A stretch of 64,000 bases of DNA from Pseudomonas mosselii (GTDB lineage Bacteria; Pseudomonadota; Gammaproteobacteria; Pseudomonadales; Pseudomonadaceae): the NCBI RefSeq assembly GCF_019823065.1, contig NZ_CP081966.1, forward strand, positions 62,001 through 126,000, in the 5' to 3' direction. The position numbers and the translations under genes were made by a program. Positions 17,646 through 27,713 of the stretch are shown in pieces (position 1 is the first letter of the stretch; every line of letters begins with the position of its first letter). The notes under the pieces are model-generated. The model ran no database searches. It saw nothing but the letters and a program-made list of their open reading frames with translations, and had not been told where the DNA came from.

Positions 17646-18416
17646 TCAGGCAGGCTGCTGCTCGGGTTTTTCCGCCGCTGGCGGCAGCGAACCCATGGCG
17701 CGTTGAGCCGCCTCGTTCCATGCCTGGGCACGGTCGTTGAGCTCGGCGATGGCACGCGGGCCTGTCCCCTCCGGATACATCGGCTCGCCAATCACCACCT
17801 CGATGGTGCCCGGGCGCTTGCCCCAGCCTTCACGCGGCCAGAACTTGCCGGCGTTGTGGGCGATCGGCAATACCGGCAGGCCGGCATTCACCGCCAGCGC
17901 GGTGCCGCCGCGGGAAAACTTGCCCATCTGCCCATGCGGCACGCGGGTGCCTTCGGGGAAGATCAGTACCCAGGTACCCTGCTTGAGCAGTTCGTCGCCC
18001 TGGCTGGCAACTTGGCGCAGAGCCTCCTTCGGGTTCTTCCGGTCGATGGCGATCGGTCGCAGCATGGCCATGGCCCAGCCGAAGAACGGCACGTACAGCA
18101 ACTCGCGCTTGAGCACCTGGCTCAGCGGCGAGAAGTACGCCGAGAGGAAGAATGTCTCCCAGGTGCTCTGGTGGTTCGACAGGATCACGCAGGGCACGTC
18201 AGGCACGTTCTCGGCGCCGGTGACCTTGTAGTCGATACGCAGGATCGTCCGCACCAGGAACAGCGCGCAGCGGCACCAGTACACGTTGATGAACTTGTAG
18301 CGCTTGGGGAACGGCAGGAAAGGCGCGACGAAGAAGCTCAGCGAGCACCACAGCAGCGAACTGGTGCCCAACAGCAGGTAAAAAAGAAAGATTCTGATCG
18401 CCTGCAGGATCGACAT
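17646..18416 (-). CDS. 1-acyl-sn-glycerol-3-phosphate acyltransferase (PlsC family)
   Basis: 256 residues. The N-terminal hydrophobic helix (RIFLFYLLLGTSSLLWCSL) anchors it to the inner membrane. The acyltransferase blocks are LSNHQSTWE (an HX4E form of the usual HX4D), RPIAIDRKNPKEAL and the phosphate-binding VLIFPEGTR. It esterifies lysophosphatidate during phospholipid synthesis. It follows gmhB on the same strand after a terminator hairpin, an arrangement common in Pseudomonas. The Pro-rich tail (PPAAEKPEQQPA) is variable. Another acyl acceptor, such as ornithine lipid or a lysophospholipid, cannot be excluded. Confidence 0.88.
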   Translation of the reverse strand: MSILQAIRIFLFYLLLGTSSLLWCSLSFFVAPFLPFPKRYKFINVYWCRCALFLVRTILRIDYKVTGAENVPDVPCVILSNHQSTWETFFLSAYFSPLSQVLKRELLYVPFFGWAMAMLRPIAIDRKNPKEALRQVASQGDELLKQGTWVLIFPEGTRVPHGQMGKFSRGGTALAVNAGLPVLPIAHNAGKFWPREGWGKRPGTIEVVIGEPMYPEGTGPRAIAELNDRAQAWNEAAQRAMGSLPPAAEKPEQQPA

Positions 18417-18456
18417 AGTGGCATGTACCGTTGCGGGGCGTGCCCGCCTAATGAAA

Positions 18457-18478
18457 AGTGCGCCGGTCCTGGCGCACT
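18457..18478 (-). terminator. Terminator hairpin after gmhB
   Basis: AGTGCGCC-AGGACC-GGCGCACT followed by TTTC on the minus strand, immediately after the gmhB stop. Confidence 0.65.
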
Positions 18479-18481
18479 CAT

Positions 18482-19009
18482 TTAAATAATTTCTCTGGCG
18501 ATGGCTGCCAGATCGTCGAAAATCAGTGTAGTTTGCGGGACACCTTTTTCCAGGGTCCTTTCACCCTTGCCGGTTTTTACCAACACGGGTTGTGCATCGA
18601 CGGCCAGGGCCGCCTCCAGGTCACCTTTGCTGTCACCGACGAACCATACGCCGGCCAGCGGTACCTGGTAGTGCTCGGCGATTGTCCGCAACATGCCGGG
18701 CTTGGGCTTGCGGCAGTCGCAGCCCTCGTCCGGGCCGTGCGGACAATGCACGATCAGGCCGACCTCGCCGCCCTGCTCGGCCACCAGCGCGCGCAGGCGC
18801 GCATGCATGGCCTCGAGGGTTTCCAGCGGGTAGTAGCCGCGGGCAATGCCGGACTGGTTGGTGGCAACCGCCACCGTCCAGCCTGCCTTGCTCAACTGCG
18901 CGATGGCCTCGATCGAGCCAGGAATGGGGATCCACTCCTCCAGCGACTTGATGTAGGCGTCGGAGTCGTGGTTGATCACTCCGTCTCGATCAAGGATCAG
19001 CAGTTTCAA
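18482..19009 (-). CDS. gmhB: D-glycero-beta-D-manno-heptose 1,7-bisphosphate 7-phosphatase
   Basis: A 175-residue HAD phosphatase with the nucleophile motif LLILDRDGVIN (two Asp), the Thr/Asn motif VATNQSGIARG, the zinc-binding Cys/His loop CPHGPDEGCDCRKP and the acid motif VWFVGDSKGDLEAA. It dephosphorylates heptose 1,7-bisphosphate for the LPS core. The start must be TTG at 19007-19009, which lies 4 nt after the glyS stop and makes the protein begin with (M)KLLILDRDG. No ATG or GTG gives a sensible N-terminus. It is therefore translationally coupled to glyS. Confidence 0.88.
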   Translation of the reverse strand: MKLLILDRDGVINHDSDAYIKSLEEWIPIPGSIEAIAQLSKAGWTVAVATNQSGIARGYYPLETLEAMHARLRALVAEQGGEVGLIVHCPHGPDEGCDCRKPKPGMLRTIAEHYQVPLAGVWFVGDSKGDLEAALAVDAQPVLVKTGKGERTLEKGVPQTTLIFDDLAAIAREII

Positions 19010-19013
19010 CGGC

Positions 19014-21068
19014 TCACCCCAGCAGCGAGATATCGGCCACGCCCAGGAACAGACCGCGCAGGCGGCTGAGCAGGGCATAACGGTTGGCGCGCACCTTGGC
19101 ATCCTCGGCGTTGACCATCACCGCCTCGAAGAAGGCATCGACCGGGTCACGCAGTGCGGCCAGGCGGGCCAGGGCCTCGCTGTACTGACGCGCGGCCGCC
19201 ATCGGTTGCACGGCCTGGTCGGCCTGCTGGATGGCCGAGTACAGGGAGAACTCATTGGCGTTGTCGAAGTACTTCGGCTCGACCTGGTCGGCGATGGCGC
19301 CTTCGGCCTTGCCCAGCAGGTTCGATACGCGTTTGTTCGCCGCGGCCAGGGCTTCGGCTTCCGGCAGCTTGCGGAAGGCCTGCACGGCCTGCACGCGTTG
19401 GTCGAAGTCCAGCGCCGAGCCCGGCTTCAGGGCACGCACCGACAGGTAGGTGGAGACGTCGATGCCTTCGTCCTCGTAGCGCGCGCGCAGGCGGTCGAAG
19501 ACGAACTCCAGCACCTGCTCGGACAGGCCGGCGGCCTTGACCTTGGCACCGAACTGCTTGACCGCGAACTCGACCGCGACGGCCAGGTCCAGGTCCAGCT
19601 GCTTCTCGATCAGGATACGCAGCACGCCCAGGGCAGCACGACGCAGGGCGTACGGGTCCTTGCTGCCGGTGGGCAGCATGCCGATGCCGAAGATCCCGAC
19701 CAGGGTGTCGAGCTTGTCGGCGATGGCCACGGCGGCACCGGTGAGGGTCTGCGGCAGCTCGGCGCCGGCGCCGCGCGGCATGTACTGCTCGTTCAGCGCC
19801 AGGGCGACGTCTTGCGGCTCGCCGTCGTTGAGGGCGTAGTAGTAGCCGGCGATGCCCTGCATTTCAGGGAATTCGCCGACCATTTCCGAGGCCAGGTCGC
19901 ACTTGGACAGCAGGCCGGCACGGCCGGCGTTGGCGGCGCTGCCACCGATGTACGGGGCAATGAAGGCGGCCAGCTTGGAAACGCGCTCGGCCTTGTCGAA
20001 CACGGTGCCCAGCTGAGCCTGGAACACCACGTTCTTCAGGCGCTCGTTGAAGCTTTCCAGCGGCTGCTTCTTGTCCTGCTTGAAGAAGAACTCGGCGTCG
20101 GTCAGTCGTGGGCGCACGACCTTCTCGTTACCCTGCACGATCTGCTTCGGATCGCGGCTCTCGACGTTGGCCACGGTGATGAAGCGCGGCAGCAGCTTGC
20201 CTTCGCTGTCCAGCAGGCAGAAGTATTTCTGGTTGTCCTGCATGGTGGTGATCAGGGCTTCCTGCGGCACCTCGAGGAAACGCTCCTCGAACGAGCACAC
20301 CAGCGGCACCGGCCACTCGACCAGGGCGGTCACTTCGTCCAGCAGCGCCCGCGGCACGATGGCCGTGCCTTCCTGCTGCATGGCAAGCTCGGCGGTGCGC
20401 TTGCTGATCAGCTCGCGACGCTCGGCGAAGTCGGCCAGCACGTGGGCCTTGCGCAGGTCCTCGACGTAGTTGGCAGGGGTGGTGATGAGTACGTTTTCCG
20501 GGTGGTGGAAGCGGTGGCCACGCGATTCACGGCCGGCCTTCTGGGCCAGGAGGGTGCAGTCGACCACCTGATCGCCCAGCAGCATCACCAGCCACTGGGT
20601 TGGGCGCACGAACTCTTCACGGCTGGCGCCCCAGTGCATGCGCTTGGGGATTGGCAGGTCGTTGAGCGAATCCTCGACGATGGTCGGCAGCAGGCTGGCG
20701 GTGGCCTTGCCCGGAATGTGCTGGGAGAAGCGCAGCTTGGGGCCGCTCTGGTCGATGTCCGACAGCTCCACGCCGCACTTCTTGGCAAAGCCCAGGGCGG
20801 CCTGGGTCGGCTGGCCTTCGGCGTTGAACGCGGCCTGCACGGGCGGGCCGTCGATGTTGATGCTGCGGTCCGGCTGCTGCACGTCCAGCTGGCGGATCAA
20901 CACGGCCAGGCGGCGCGGCGCGGCGTAGACCTGCTTGCCGGTGTAGTTCAGGCCGGCGGCCTGCAGGCCTTTCTCGATGCCGGCGAGGAAGGCGTCGCCC
21001 AGGGTGGCGAGGGCCTTCGGTGGCAGCTCTTCGGTGCCCAGTTCAACCAGGAAATCTTGAGCACTCAT
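19014..21068 (-). CDS. glyS: Glycyl-tRNA synthetase beta subunit
   Basis: A 684-residue beta subunit of the alpha2-beta2 bacterial enzyme. It begins [19 protein letters not shown], the family's typical opening. Recognisable blocks are [35 protein letters not shown] and the DALR-type anticodon-binding region near [14 protein letters not shown]. With GlyQ it charges tRNA-Gly. Its ATG overlaps the glyQ stop (ATGA), so the two are translationally coupled. gmhB follows after 4 nt. Confidence 0.97.
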   Translation of the reverse strand: MSAQDFLVELGTEELPPKALATLGDAFLAGIEKGLQAAGLNYTGKQVYAAPRRLAVLIRQLDVQQPDRSINIDGPPVQAAFNAEGQPTQAALGFAKKCGVELSDIDQSGPKLRFSQHIPGKATASLLPTIVEDSLNDLPIPKRMHWGASREEFVRPTQWLVMLLGDQVVDCTLLAQKAGRESRGHRFHHPENVLITTPANYVEDLRKAHVLADFAERRELISKRTAELAMQQEGTAIVPRALLDEVTALVEWPVPLVCSFEERFLEVPQEALITTMQDNQKYFCLLDSEGKLLPRFITVANVESRDPKQIVQGNEKVVRPRLTDAEFFFKQDKKQPLESFNERLKNVVFQAQLGTVFDKAERVSKLAAFIAPYIGGSAANAGRAGLLSKCDLASEMVGEFPEMQGIAGYYYALNDGEPQDVALALNEQYMPRGAGAELPQTLTGAAVAIADKLDTLVGIFGIGMLPTGSKDPYALRRAALGVLRILIEKQLDLDLAVAVEFAVKQFGAKVKAAGLSEQVLEFVFDRLRARYEDEGIDVSTYLSVRALKPGSALDFDQRVQAVQAFRKLPEAEALAAANKRVSNLLGKAEGAIADQVEPKYFDNANEFSLYSAIQQADQAVQPMAAARQYSEALARLAALRDPVDAFFEAVMVNAEDAKVRANRYALLSRLRGLFLGVADISLLG

Positions 21069-22012
21069 TGTGCAGCCTCCAGCTTAGCCAACACTTCGTC
21101 ACGCAGTTCGGGAGAGGCCATCGGGAAGCCCAGGCGTGCGCGGGCTTGCAGATAGCTTTGCGCCACGTCCCGGGCCAGGGTACGCACGCGCAGGATGTAG
21201 CGCTGGCGCTCGGTCACCGAGATGGCGCGGCGGGCGTCCAGCAGGTTGAAGGTGTGCGAGGCCTTCAGGACCATTTCGTAGGTCGGCAGCGGCAGGTCCA
21301 GCTTGATCAGGCGGTTCGCTTCGCTTTCGTAGAAGTCGAACAGTTCGAACAGCTTCTCGACGTTGGCGTGCTCGAAGTTGTAGGTCGACTGCTCCACTTC
21401 GTTCTGGTGGAACACGTCGCCGTAGGTGACCTTGCCAAACGGGCCGTCGGCCCATACCAGGTCGTAGACCGAGTCCACACCCTGCAGGTACATGGCCAGG
21501 CGCTCCAGGCCGTAGGTGATCTCACCGGTGACCGGGTAGCACTCGATGCCACCGACCTGCTGGAAGTAGGTGAACTGGGTCACTTCCATGCCGTTCAGCC
21601 AGATTTCCCAACCCAGGCCCCAGGCGCCGAGGGTCGGCGATTCCCAGTTGTCTTCGACGAAGCGGATGTCGTGAACCAGCGGATCCAGGCCGATGGCTTT
21701 CAGCGAGCCGAGGTACAGCTCCTGGAAGTTGGCCGGGTTCGGCTTGAGCACCACCTGGAACTGGTAGTAGTGCTGCAGGCGGTTGGGGTTTTCGCCATAC
21801 CGCCCGTCGGCAGGGCGACGGCTGGGCTGCACGTAGGCGGCGTTCCAGGTCTCCGGGCCGACGGCGCGCAGGAAGGTAGCGGTGTGGAAAGTGCCGGCGC
21901 CTACTTCCATATCGTAGGGCTGAAGCACCACACAACCTTGCTCGGCCCAGTAGTTCTGCAGGGCGAGGATCAGGTCTTGGAAGGTACGCACGGCTGGCGT
22001 AGGCTGGCTCAC
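21065..22012 (-). CDS. glyQ: Glycyl-tRNA synthetase alpha subunit
   Basis: 315 residues from GTG at 22010-22012 ([13 protein letters not shown]), with AGGTGA 5 nt upstream. An in-frame GTG at 22021 would add three residues but has a poorer ribosome site. Class II synthetase core: [38 protein letters not shown] and [16 protein letters not shown]. It catalyses glycine activation in the alpha2-beta2 complex with GlyS. The tag gene is divergent, 83 bp away. Confidence 0.97.
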   Translation of the reverse strand: MSQPTPAVRTFQDLILALQNYWAEQGCVVLQPYDMEVGAGTFHTATFLRAVGPETWNAAYVQPSRRPADGRYGENPNRLQHYYQFQVVLKPNPANFQELYLGSLKAIGLDPLVHDIRFVEDNWESPTLGAWGLGWEIWLNGMEVTQFTYFQQVGGIECYPVTGEITYGLERLAMYLQGVDSVYDLVWADGPFGKVTYGDVFHQNEVEQSTYNFEHANVEKLFELFDFYESEANRLIKLDLPLPTYEMVLKASHTFNLLDARRAISVTERQRYILRVRTLARDVAQSYLQARARLGFPMASPELRDEVLAKLEAAQ

Positions 22013-22095
22013 GAAATTCACCTGTATCTGGGGATGCGGATGTAAAGAGCGGGAGTATACCCGATTCGCCTCGCCCTCTACGTTATTGGAGCCTT

Positions 22096-22647
22096 ATGCC
22101 ACGCTGCTTTTGGTGTTCCGACGATCCGTTGTACCAGGCCTATCACGACCACGAGTGGGGAACGCCGCAGCACGACCCGGCGTTGCTCTTCGAGATGCTT
22201 TTGCTCGAAGGGTTCCAGGCGGGGTTGTCGTGGATCACGGTATTGAAGAAACGCGAACGCTATCGCCAGGTGCTGGATGGCTTCGATCCGGTGAAGCTGG
22301 CGCGCCTGAGCGATGAGCGCATCGAGGAGCTGATGCTGGACCCCGGCATCATCCGCAATCGTCTCAAGCTCAAGGCCGTGCGCCGCAACGCCCTGGCCTG
22401 GCTGGCTGTGGATAACCCGGCGCAGTGGCTGTGGTCGTTCGTCGGAGGCGCGCCGAAGATCAATCATTTCCAGGGCCGTGGCGACGTGCCGGCGGTCACC
22501 GACGAGGCCAAGGCCATGAGCAAGGCCCTGCAAAAGGCCGGTTTCACCTTTGTCGGGCCGACCATCTGCTACGCCTTCATGCAGGCCACCGGCATGGTCA
22601 TGGACCACACCACCGACTGCGATCGCTACGCCGCGCTGGTGCGCTGA
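22096..22647 (+). CDS. tag: DNA-3-methyladenine glycosylase I
   Basis: A 183-residue base-excision enzyme that removes 3-methyladenine. It begins MPRCFWCSDDPLYQAYHDHEWG, with the Cys and His of the zinc site; the second part of the site is near ATGMVMDHTTDC at the C-terminus. The family sequence LEGFQAGLSWITVLKKR and the helix-hairpin-helix region around AVRRNALAWL are present. Length and ends match the family. It is divergent from glyQ and followed 41 bp later by the lipid A acyltransferase gene. Confidence 0.95.
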   Translation: MPRCFWCSDDPLYQAYHDHEWGTPQHDPALLFEMLLLEGFQAGLSWITVLKKRERYRQVLDGFDPVKLARLSDERIEELMLDPGIIRNRLKLKAVRRNALAWLAVDNPAQWLWSFVGGAPKINHFQGRGDVPAVTDEAKAMSKALQKAGFTFVGPTICYAFMQATGMVMDHTTDCDRYAALVR

Positions 22648-22688
22648 CGGGGTACAATGCGCGCCTTGCTGAAATAAGGAATTCGCCT

Positions 22689-23576
22689 GTGGAAAAGTTC
22701 AAGGGCGCCCTGATGGTCGGGGTGCTGCGCCTGTTTGCCAAGCTGCCCTGGGGCGCTGTGCAGCGCGTCGGCGCCGGTATCGGCTGGCTGATGTGGAAAA
22801 TCCCCAATGGCTCGCGCAATGTCGTGCGCATCAACCTGGCCAAGTGTTTCCCGGAGATGGACCCGGTCGAACGCGAGCAGCTGGTTGGCCGTGCGTTGAA
22901 GGACATCGGCAAGTCGTTTGTCGAGAGCGCCTGTGCCTGGATCTGGCCGCCGCAGCGCTCGCTGGAGCTGGTCAAGGAAGTGCACGGCCTTGAAGTGCTG
23001 GAGCAGGCCCTGGCCTCGGGCAAGGGCGTGGTGGGCATCACCAGCCACCTGGGCAACTGGGAAGTGCTCAACCACTTCTATTGCAACCAGTGCAAACCGA
23101 TCATCTTCTACCGCCCGCCCAAGCTGAAGGCGGTGGATGACCTGCTGCGTGAACAGCGGGTGCAGATGGGCAACCGCGTGGCGCCTTCGACCAAGGAAGG
23201 CATCCTCAGCGTGATCAAGGAAGTGCGCCGGGGTGGCCAGGTGGGGATTCCGGCCGACCCGGAGCCGGCCGAGTCCGCGGGTGTGTTCGTGCCGTTCCTC
23301 GGCACCCAGGCGCTGACCAGCAAGTTCGTGCCGAACATGCTGGCTGGCGGCAAGGCGGTGGGGGTTTTCCTGCATGCCCTGCGGTTGCCGGATGGCTCGG
23401 GTTTCAAGGTGTTCCTGGAAGCGGCGCCGGAAGCGATGTACAGCACCGATGTGACTGAATCGGCGGCGGCCATGAGCAAGGTGGTCGAGCGTTATGTGCG
23501 CGAGTATCCGAGCCAGTACATGTGGAGCATGAAGCGCTTCAAGAAGCGTCCGGCGGGTGAGGCGCGCTGGTATTGA
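22689..23576 (+). CDS. Lipid A biosynthesis acyltransferase (LpxL/HtrB family)
   Basis: 295 residues from GTG 22689, with AAGGA 9 nt upstream. The frame is open further 5' but that part is antisense-like and rejected. It has an N-terminal membrane-associated stretch (MVGVLRLFAKLPWG). The catalytic HX4E motif is in GITSHLGNWEVLNHF, followed by PIIFYRPPKLKAVDDLL and GGQVGIPADPEPAES. The C-terminus contains YPSQYMWSMKRFKKRP. Enzymes of this family add the secondary laurate or myristate to lipid A at the inner membrane. Which chain and position cannot be told from the sequence. Confidence 0.9.
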   Translation: MEKFKGALMVGVLRLFAKLPWGAVQRVGAGIGWLMWKIPNGSRNVVRINLAKCFPEMDPVEREQLVGRALKDIGKSFVESACAWIWPPQRSLELVKEVHGLEVLEQALASGKGVVGITSHLGNWEVLNHFYCNQCKPIIFYRPPKLKAVDDLLREQRVQMGNRVAPSTKEGILSVIKEVRRGGQVGIPADPEPAESAGVFVPFLGTQALTSKFVPNMLAGGKAVGVFLHALRLPDGSGFKVFLEAAPEAMYSTDVTESAAAMSKVVERYVREYPSQYMWSMKRFKKRPAGEARWY

Positions 23577-23582
23577 GATTGT

Positions 23583-23692
23583 TGGGGGCGCTTTGCGCCC
23601 CTTTCGCGACACAAGGCCGCTCCTACAGGCGACCGCAATCCTCTGTAGGAGCGGCCTTGTGTCGCGATGGGCTGCAAAGCAGCCCCGGCGAT
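23583..23692. repeat. REP inverted pair, GGCCTTGTG family
   Basis: GGGGCGCTTTGCGCCCC then TTTCGCGACACAAGGCCGC and, inverted, GAGCGGCCTTGTGTCGCGAT followed by GGGCTGCAAAGCAGCCC. A symmetric double-hairpin unit between the convergent acyltransferase and TPR genes. Confidence 0.75.
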
Positions 23693-23693
23693 C

Positions 23694-24002
23694 TCAAGCC
23701 TTGTTTAGCTTCTTGAGAAAAACGGTCATTTCTTTCTCGGCCTGCTTGTCGCCATGGGCCTGCGCCGCGACGATCCCCTCTTCCCAGGCCTTGCGCGCGC
23801 CGTCCAGATCCCCGCTCAACTGATACGCCTTCCCCAGCAGCTTCCACGCAGCCGAGTACTTCGGATCCTGCTTCACACAAGCCGACAGGTGCACCGCCGC
23901 TTGCGCGCCATTGCCCTCGTCCAGCCAGGCCTTGCCCAGCCCGAATCTCAGCAGCGGGTTATCCACACCCTTGGCCAGCATCTTCTCCAGCGATTCGCGC
24001 AT
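23694..24002 (-). CDS. Small tetratricopeptide-repeat protein
   Basis: 102 residues. Two or three TPR-like helical pairs are visible: NPLLRFGLGKAWLDEGNGAQAAVHL, PKYSAAWKLLGKAYQLSGDLDGA and a capping helix. There is no signal peptide, so it is cytoplasmic and probably a protein-protein interaction module. It lies 11 bp after trkA on the same strand and ends the trkA-side transcription unit. Its partner is unknown. Confidence 0.82.
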   Translation of the reverse strand: MRESLEKMLAKGVDNPLLRFGLGKAWLDEGNGAQAAVHLSACVKQDPKYSAAWKLLGKAYQLSGDLDGARKAWEEGIVAAQAHGDKQAEKEMTVFLKKLNKA

Positions 24003-24013
24003 GTCCTTCCCTC

Positions 24014-25387
24014 CTAGAAGAAACTCAGGCCCACGTGGAACAGCTTCTCCACGTCCCGAATATGCTTTTTATCCACAACGAACAGGATCACATGGTCGCC
24101 CGACTCGATCACCGTGTCGTCGTGGGCGATCAGCACTTCCTCGTCGCGGATGATCGCGCCGATGGTGGTGCCCGGTGGCAACGAGATGTCCTCGATGGCC
24201 TTGCCCACCACCTTGCTCGATTTCGAATCGCCATGGGCCACCGCTTCGATGGCCTCGGCCGCGCCCCGGCGCAGCGAGTGCACGCTGACGATATCGCCGC
24301 GGCGCACGTGGGCCAGCAAAGTGCCGATGGTGGCCAGCTGCGGGCTGATGGCGATGTCGATCTCGCCGCCCTGCACCAGGTCGACGTAGGCCGGGTTGTT
24401 GATGATGGTCATCACCTTGCGCGAGCCTAGGCGCTTGGCCAGCAGCGACGACATGATGTTGGCTTCGTCGTCGTTGGTCAGGGCCAGGAAGATGTCGGCG
24501 TCGGCGATGTTCTCTTCGAGCATCAGGTCGCGATCAGAAGCGCTGCCCTGCAGCACCACGGTGCTCTCCAGGGTATCGGAGAGGTAGCGGCAGCGCGCCG
24601 GGTTCATCTCGATGATCTTTACCTGGTAGCGGCTCTCGATGGCCTCGGCCAGACGCTCGCCGATCTGTCCGCCGCCGGCGATGACCACGCGCTTGTTGGT
24701 CTCGTCGATGCGCCGCAGCTCGCCCATCACTGCGCGGATATCCTTTTTTGCGGCAATGAAGAACACCTCGTCGTCGGCCTCGATCACCGTGTCGCCCTGA
24801 GGCGTGATCGGCCGGTCGCGACGGAAGATCGCCGCCACGCGGGTATCGACGTTGGGCATGTGGGCACGGATCTGGCGCAGTTGCTGGCCCACCAGCGGGC
24901 CGCCGTAGTAGGCCTTGACCGCCACCAGCTGGGCCTTGCCTTCGGCGAAGTCGATCACCTGCAGCGAGCCGGGGTGTTCGATCAGGCGCTTGATGTAGTT
25001 GGTCACCACCTGTTCAGGGCTGATCAGCACGTCCACCGGGATATGGTCGTTGTCGAACAGCTCTTCGCGGGTCAGGTAGGCCGACTCGCGCACCCGGGCG
25101 ATCTTGGTCGGGGTGTGGAACAGCGAATAGGCGACCTGGCAGGCGACCATGTTGGTCTCGTCGCTGTTGGTCACCGCCACCAGCATGTCGGCGTCGTCGG
25201 CGCCGGCCTGGCGCAGCACCGTCGGCAGCGAGCCGCGGCCCTGCACGGTGCGGATGTCCAGGCGGTCGCCCAGGTCGCGCAGACGGTCGCCATCGGTGTC
25301 GACCACGGTGATGTCGTTGGCTTCGCTGGCCAGATGCTCCGCCAGCGTGCCGCCGACCTGTCCTGCGCCGAGGATGATGATCTTCAT
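24014..25387 (-). CDS. trkA: Trk potassium-uptake NAD-binding protein TrkA
   Basis: 457 residues with the tandem RCK architecture. The first Rossmann motif is [19 protein letters not shown] with acidic VVDTDGDRL, followed by a TrkA-C domain (about residues 140-220). A second Rossmann motif, [18 protein letters not shown], precedes a second TrkA-C domain ending near [19 protein letters not shown]. It is the cytoplasmic gating subunit of TrkG/TrkH potassium channels. It lies 24 bp after rsmB, as in other Pseudomonas, where fmt-rsmB-trkA form one unit. Confidence 0.96.
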   Translation of the reverse strand: MKIIILGAGQVGGTLAEHLASEANDITVVDTDGDRLRDLGDRLDIRTVQGRGSLPTVLRQAGADDADMLVAVTNSDETNMVACQVAYSLFHTPTKIARVRESAYLTREELFDNDHIPVDVLISPEQVVTNYIKRLIEHPGSLQVIDFAEGKAQLVAVKAYYGGPLVGQQLRQIRAHMPNVDTRVAAIFRRDRPITPQGDTVIEADDEVFFIAAKKDIRAVMGELRRIDETNKRVVIAGGGQIGERLAEAIESRYQVKIIEMNPARCRYLSDTLESTVVLQGSASDRDLMLEENIADADIFLALTNDDEANIMSSLLAKRLGSRKVMTIINNPAYVDLVQGGEIDIAISPQLATIGTLLAHVRRGDIVSVHSLRRGAAEAIEAVAHGDSKSSKVVGKAIEDISLPPGTTIGAIIRDEEVLIAHDDTVIESGDHVILFVVDKKHIRDVEKLFHVGLSFF

Positions 25388-25411
25388 CCGCTACTCCCTA
25401 GGTTCTTGTTC

Positions 25412-26722
25412 TTACCCGCGCGAGGCGGCGATCTTGATCAGCTTGGCATAGTAGAAACCGTCGTGGCCGCCTTCCTGGGCCAGCAACTGGCGGCCGTGGG
25501 GCTGGCGCAGGCCGGCCTCGGTGGCCAGGTCCAGTTCGCGGGCGCCGGGGGTGCGGGCGAGGAAGGCGTCGATCACTTCGGTGTTCTCGGTCGGCAGGCT
25601 CGAGCAGGTGGCGTAGAGCAGCATGCCGCCCACTTCCAGGGTCGGCCACAGGGCGTCGAGCAGCTCGCCTTGCAGCGTGGCCAGGGCCGGGATGTCCTCG
25701 GCCTGGCGGGTCAGCTTGATGTCGGGGTGGCGGCGGATCACGCCGGTGGCCGAGCAGGGCGCATCGAGCAGGATGCGCTGGAACGGCTTGCCGTCCCACC
25801 AGCTGGCGGTATCGCGGGCGTCGCAGGCGATCAGCTCGGCGTCGAGCTTGAGGCGGTCGAGGTTCTCGCGCACGCGGGCCAGCCGCTTGGCTTCCAGGTC
25901 GATGGCGACCATGTGGGCCAGGCCAGGTTCGGCTTCCAGCAGGTGGCAGGTCTTGCCGCCCGGGGCGCAGCAGGCGTCGAGCACGCGCTGGCCGGGGGCC
26001 AGTTCGAGTAGGTCGGCGGACAGCTGCGCGGCTTCGTCCTGCACGCTCACCCAGCCGTCGGCGAAGCCCGGCAGGCCGCGCACGTCGCAGGCCTCGGCCA
26101 GGACGATGCCGTCACGGCTGTACTTGCAGGCGCTGGCCTGGATGCCGGCCTCGGCCAACAGCGCCAGGTAGGCATCGCGGCTGTGATGGCGGCGGTTGAT
26201 CCGCAGGATCATCGGCGGGTGGGCGTTGTTGGCGGCGCAGATGGCTTCCCATTGTTCCGGCCAGAAGGCTTTCAGCGATTTCTGCAGCCAGCGCGGGTGG
26301 GCGGTACGCACCACCGGGTCGCGTTCCATGCTGGCGAGCAGTTCCTCGCCTTCACGCTGGGCGCGGCGCAGAACGGCGTTGAGCAGCCCCTTGGCCCACG
26401 GCTTCTTGAGTTTGTCGGCGCAACCCACGGTTTCGCCGATGGCGGCGTGGGCCGGGATGCGCGTGTAGAACAGCTGGTACAGGCCGACCAGCAGCAGCGC
26501 CTGCACATCGGCGTCGGCGGCCTTGAATGGCTTCTGCAGCAGTTGTGCGGCCAGCAGGTCCAGGCGTGGCTGCCAGCGGGCGGTGCCGAAGGCCAGGTCT
26601 TGCGTGAGGCCGCGGTCGCGCTCCTCGACCTTGTCCAGCTGCGCCGGCAGCGAGCTGTTCAGCGAAGCCTTGCCGCTGAGCACAGCGGCAAGGGCACGGG
26701 CGGCGGCCAGGCGTGGGTTCAT
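25412..26722 (-). CDS. rsmB: 16S rRNA m5C967 methyltransferase
   Basis: 436 residues. An N-terminal NusB-like RNA-binding domain ([16 protein letters not shown] to about residue 140) precedes a Rossmann SAM domain with [17 protein letters not shown] and [13 protein letters not shown]. The catalytic Cys pair is in [19 protein letters not shown] and [17 protein letters not shown]. It methylates C967 of 16S rRNA. The ATG overlaps the fmt stop (ATGA), so the genes are translationally coupled. Confidence 0.96.
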   Translation of the reverse strand: MNPRLAAARALAAVLSGKASLNSSLPAQLDKVEERDRGLTQDLAFGTARWQPRLDLLAAQLLQKPFKAADADVQALLLVGLYQLFYTRIPAHAAIGETVGCADKLKKPWAKGLLNAVLRRAQREGEELLASMERDPVVRTAHPRWLQKSLKAFWPEQWEAICAANNAHPPMILRINRRHHSRDAYLALLAEAGIQASACKYSRDGIVLAEACDVRGLPGFADGWVSVQDEAAQLSADLLELAPGQRVLDACCAPGGKTCHLLEAEPGLAHMVAIDLEAKRLARVRENLDRLKLDAELIACDARDTASWWDGKPFQRILLDAPCSATGVIRRHPDIKLTRQAEDIPALATLQGELLDALWPTLEVGGMLLYATCSSLPTENTEVIDAFLARTPGARELDLATEAGLRQPHGRQLLAQEGGHDGFYYAKLIKIAASRG

Positions 26723-27651
26723 TGGCCGAGCACCTTGCCACCGGCGAACTTCTCGCGACGGCTGTTGAACAGGTCGCTGAAGGCCAGGGCCTTGCCGCCG
26801 GGCAGTTGCAGGCGGGTCAGGCTCAGTGCGCCGTCACCGCAGGCGACCACCAGGCCGTCCTTGCTGGCGGAGAGGATTTCGCCGGGGGCGCCCTTGCCTG
26901 TGGACAAGTTGGCGGCCAGCACCTTCACGCTTTCGCCGTCGAGGGTGCTGTGGCACACCGGCCAGGGGTTGAAGGCACGGATCAGGCGCTCCAGCTCGAC
27001 GGCCGGGCGGCTCCAGTCGATGCGGGCTTCGTCCTTGTTCAGCTTGTGGGCATAAGTGGCCAGGGCATCGTCCTGCACTTCACCTTGCAGCGAACCGTCT
27101 GCCAAGCCGGCGATTGCCTGGACTACAGCAGGCGGGCCCATTTCGGCGAGGCGGTCATGCAGGGTGCCACCGGTGTCCTCGGCGCTGATCGGGGTGACCA
27201 CCTTGAGCAGCATCGGGCCGGTATCCAGGCCGGCTTCCATGCGCATCACGGTCACACCGCTCTCGGCGTCGCCGGCTTCCACGGCGCGCTGGATCGGCGC
27301 CGCGCCACGCCAACGCGGCAGCAGCGAGGCGTGGCTGTTGATGCAGCCCAGGCGCGGAATATCCAGCACCACTTGCGGCAGGATCAGGCCGTAGGCGACC
27401 ACCACCATCAGGTCCGGCTTGAGCGCGGCGAGCTCGGCTTGCGCCTCGGCGTTGCGCAGGGTCTGCGGCTGGTACACCGGGATGTCGTGGGCCACGGCCA
27501 GCGCCTTGACTGCGCTCGGCATGAGCTTCTGGCCACGGCCGGCCGGGCGATCGGGCTGGGTGTAGACGGCCACGATCTCGTACGGGCTGTCGAGCAGGGC
27601 CTTGAGGTGTTCGGCGGCAAACTCTGGAGTGCCTGCGAAGACGATGCGCAT
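26719..27651 (-). CDS. fmt: Methionyl-tRNA formyltransferase
   Basis: 310 residues. It starts [19 protein letters not shown], typical of Fmt. The formyl-THF hydrolase-like core has the catalytic Asn/His segment [17 protein letters not shown] and a later Asp ([13 protein letters not shown]). The C-terminal OB-like tRNA-binding domain begins near residue 205 ([22 protein letters not shown]). It formylates initiator Met-tRNA. It overlaps rsmB by 4 bp. A hairpin separates it from def upstream, so the def-fmt link may be attenuated. Confidence 0.96.
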   Translation of the reverse strand: MRIVFAGTPEFAAEHLKALLDSPYEIVAVYTQPDRPAGRGQKLMPSAVKALAVAHDIPVYQPQTLRNAEAQAELAALKPDLMVVVAYGLILPQVVLDIPRLGCINSHASLLPRWRGAAPIQRAVEAGDAESGVTVMRMEAGLDTGPMLLKVVTPISAEDTGGTLHDRLAEMGPPAVVQAIAGLADGSLQGEVQDDALATYAHKLNKDEARIDWSRPAVELERLIRAFNPWPVCHSTLDGESVKVLAANLSTGKGAPGEILSASKDGLVVACGDGALSLTRLQLPGGKALAFSDLFNSRREKFAGGKVLGQ

Positions 27652-27677
27652 GGAGTTCTCGCTTGTTCAAAAAGAAA

Positions 27678-27699
27678 AAGGCTTGCCGGAGCAAGCCTT
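27678..27699 (-). terminator. Terminator or attenuator between def and fmt
   Basis: On the minus strand AAGGCTTGC-TCCG-GCAAGCCTT is followed by TTTCTTTTTG. It lies 15 bp after the def stop and 27 bp before the fmt start, so it would limit read-through from def into fmt. Confidence 0.7.
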
Positions 27700-27713
27700 C
27701 TGGAAGGTGGGGA

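Noticed and set aside
18972..21155. A 727-codon open frame on the plus strand across glyS
   Set aside because: It is antisense to glyS, has low-complexity composition (V, L, G, Q, H) typical of GC-rich shadow frames, and has no family match or ribosome site.
22425..22688. Upstream extension of the lipid A acyltransferase frame
   Set aside because: It overlaps tag in another frame. The GTG at 22689 with AAGGA upstream gives the normal family length.
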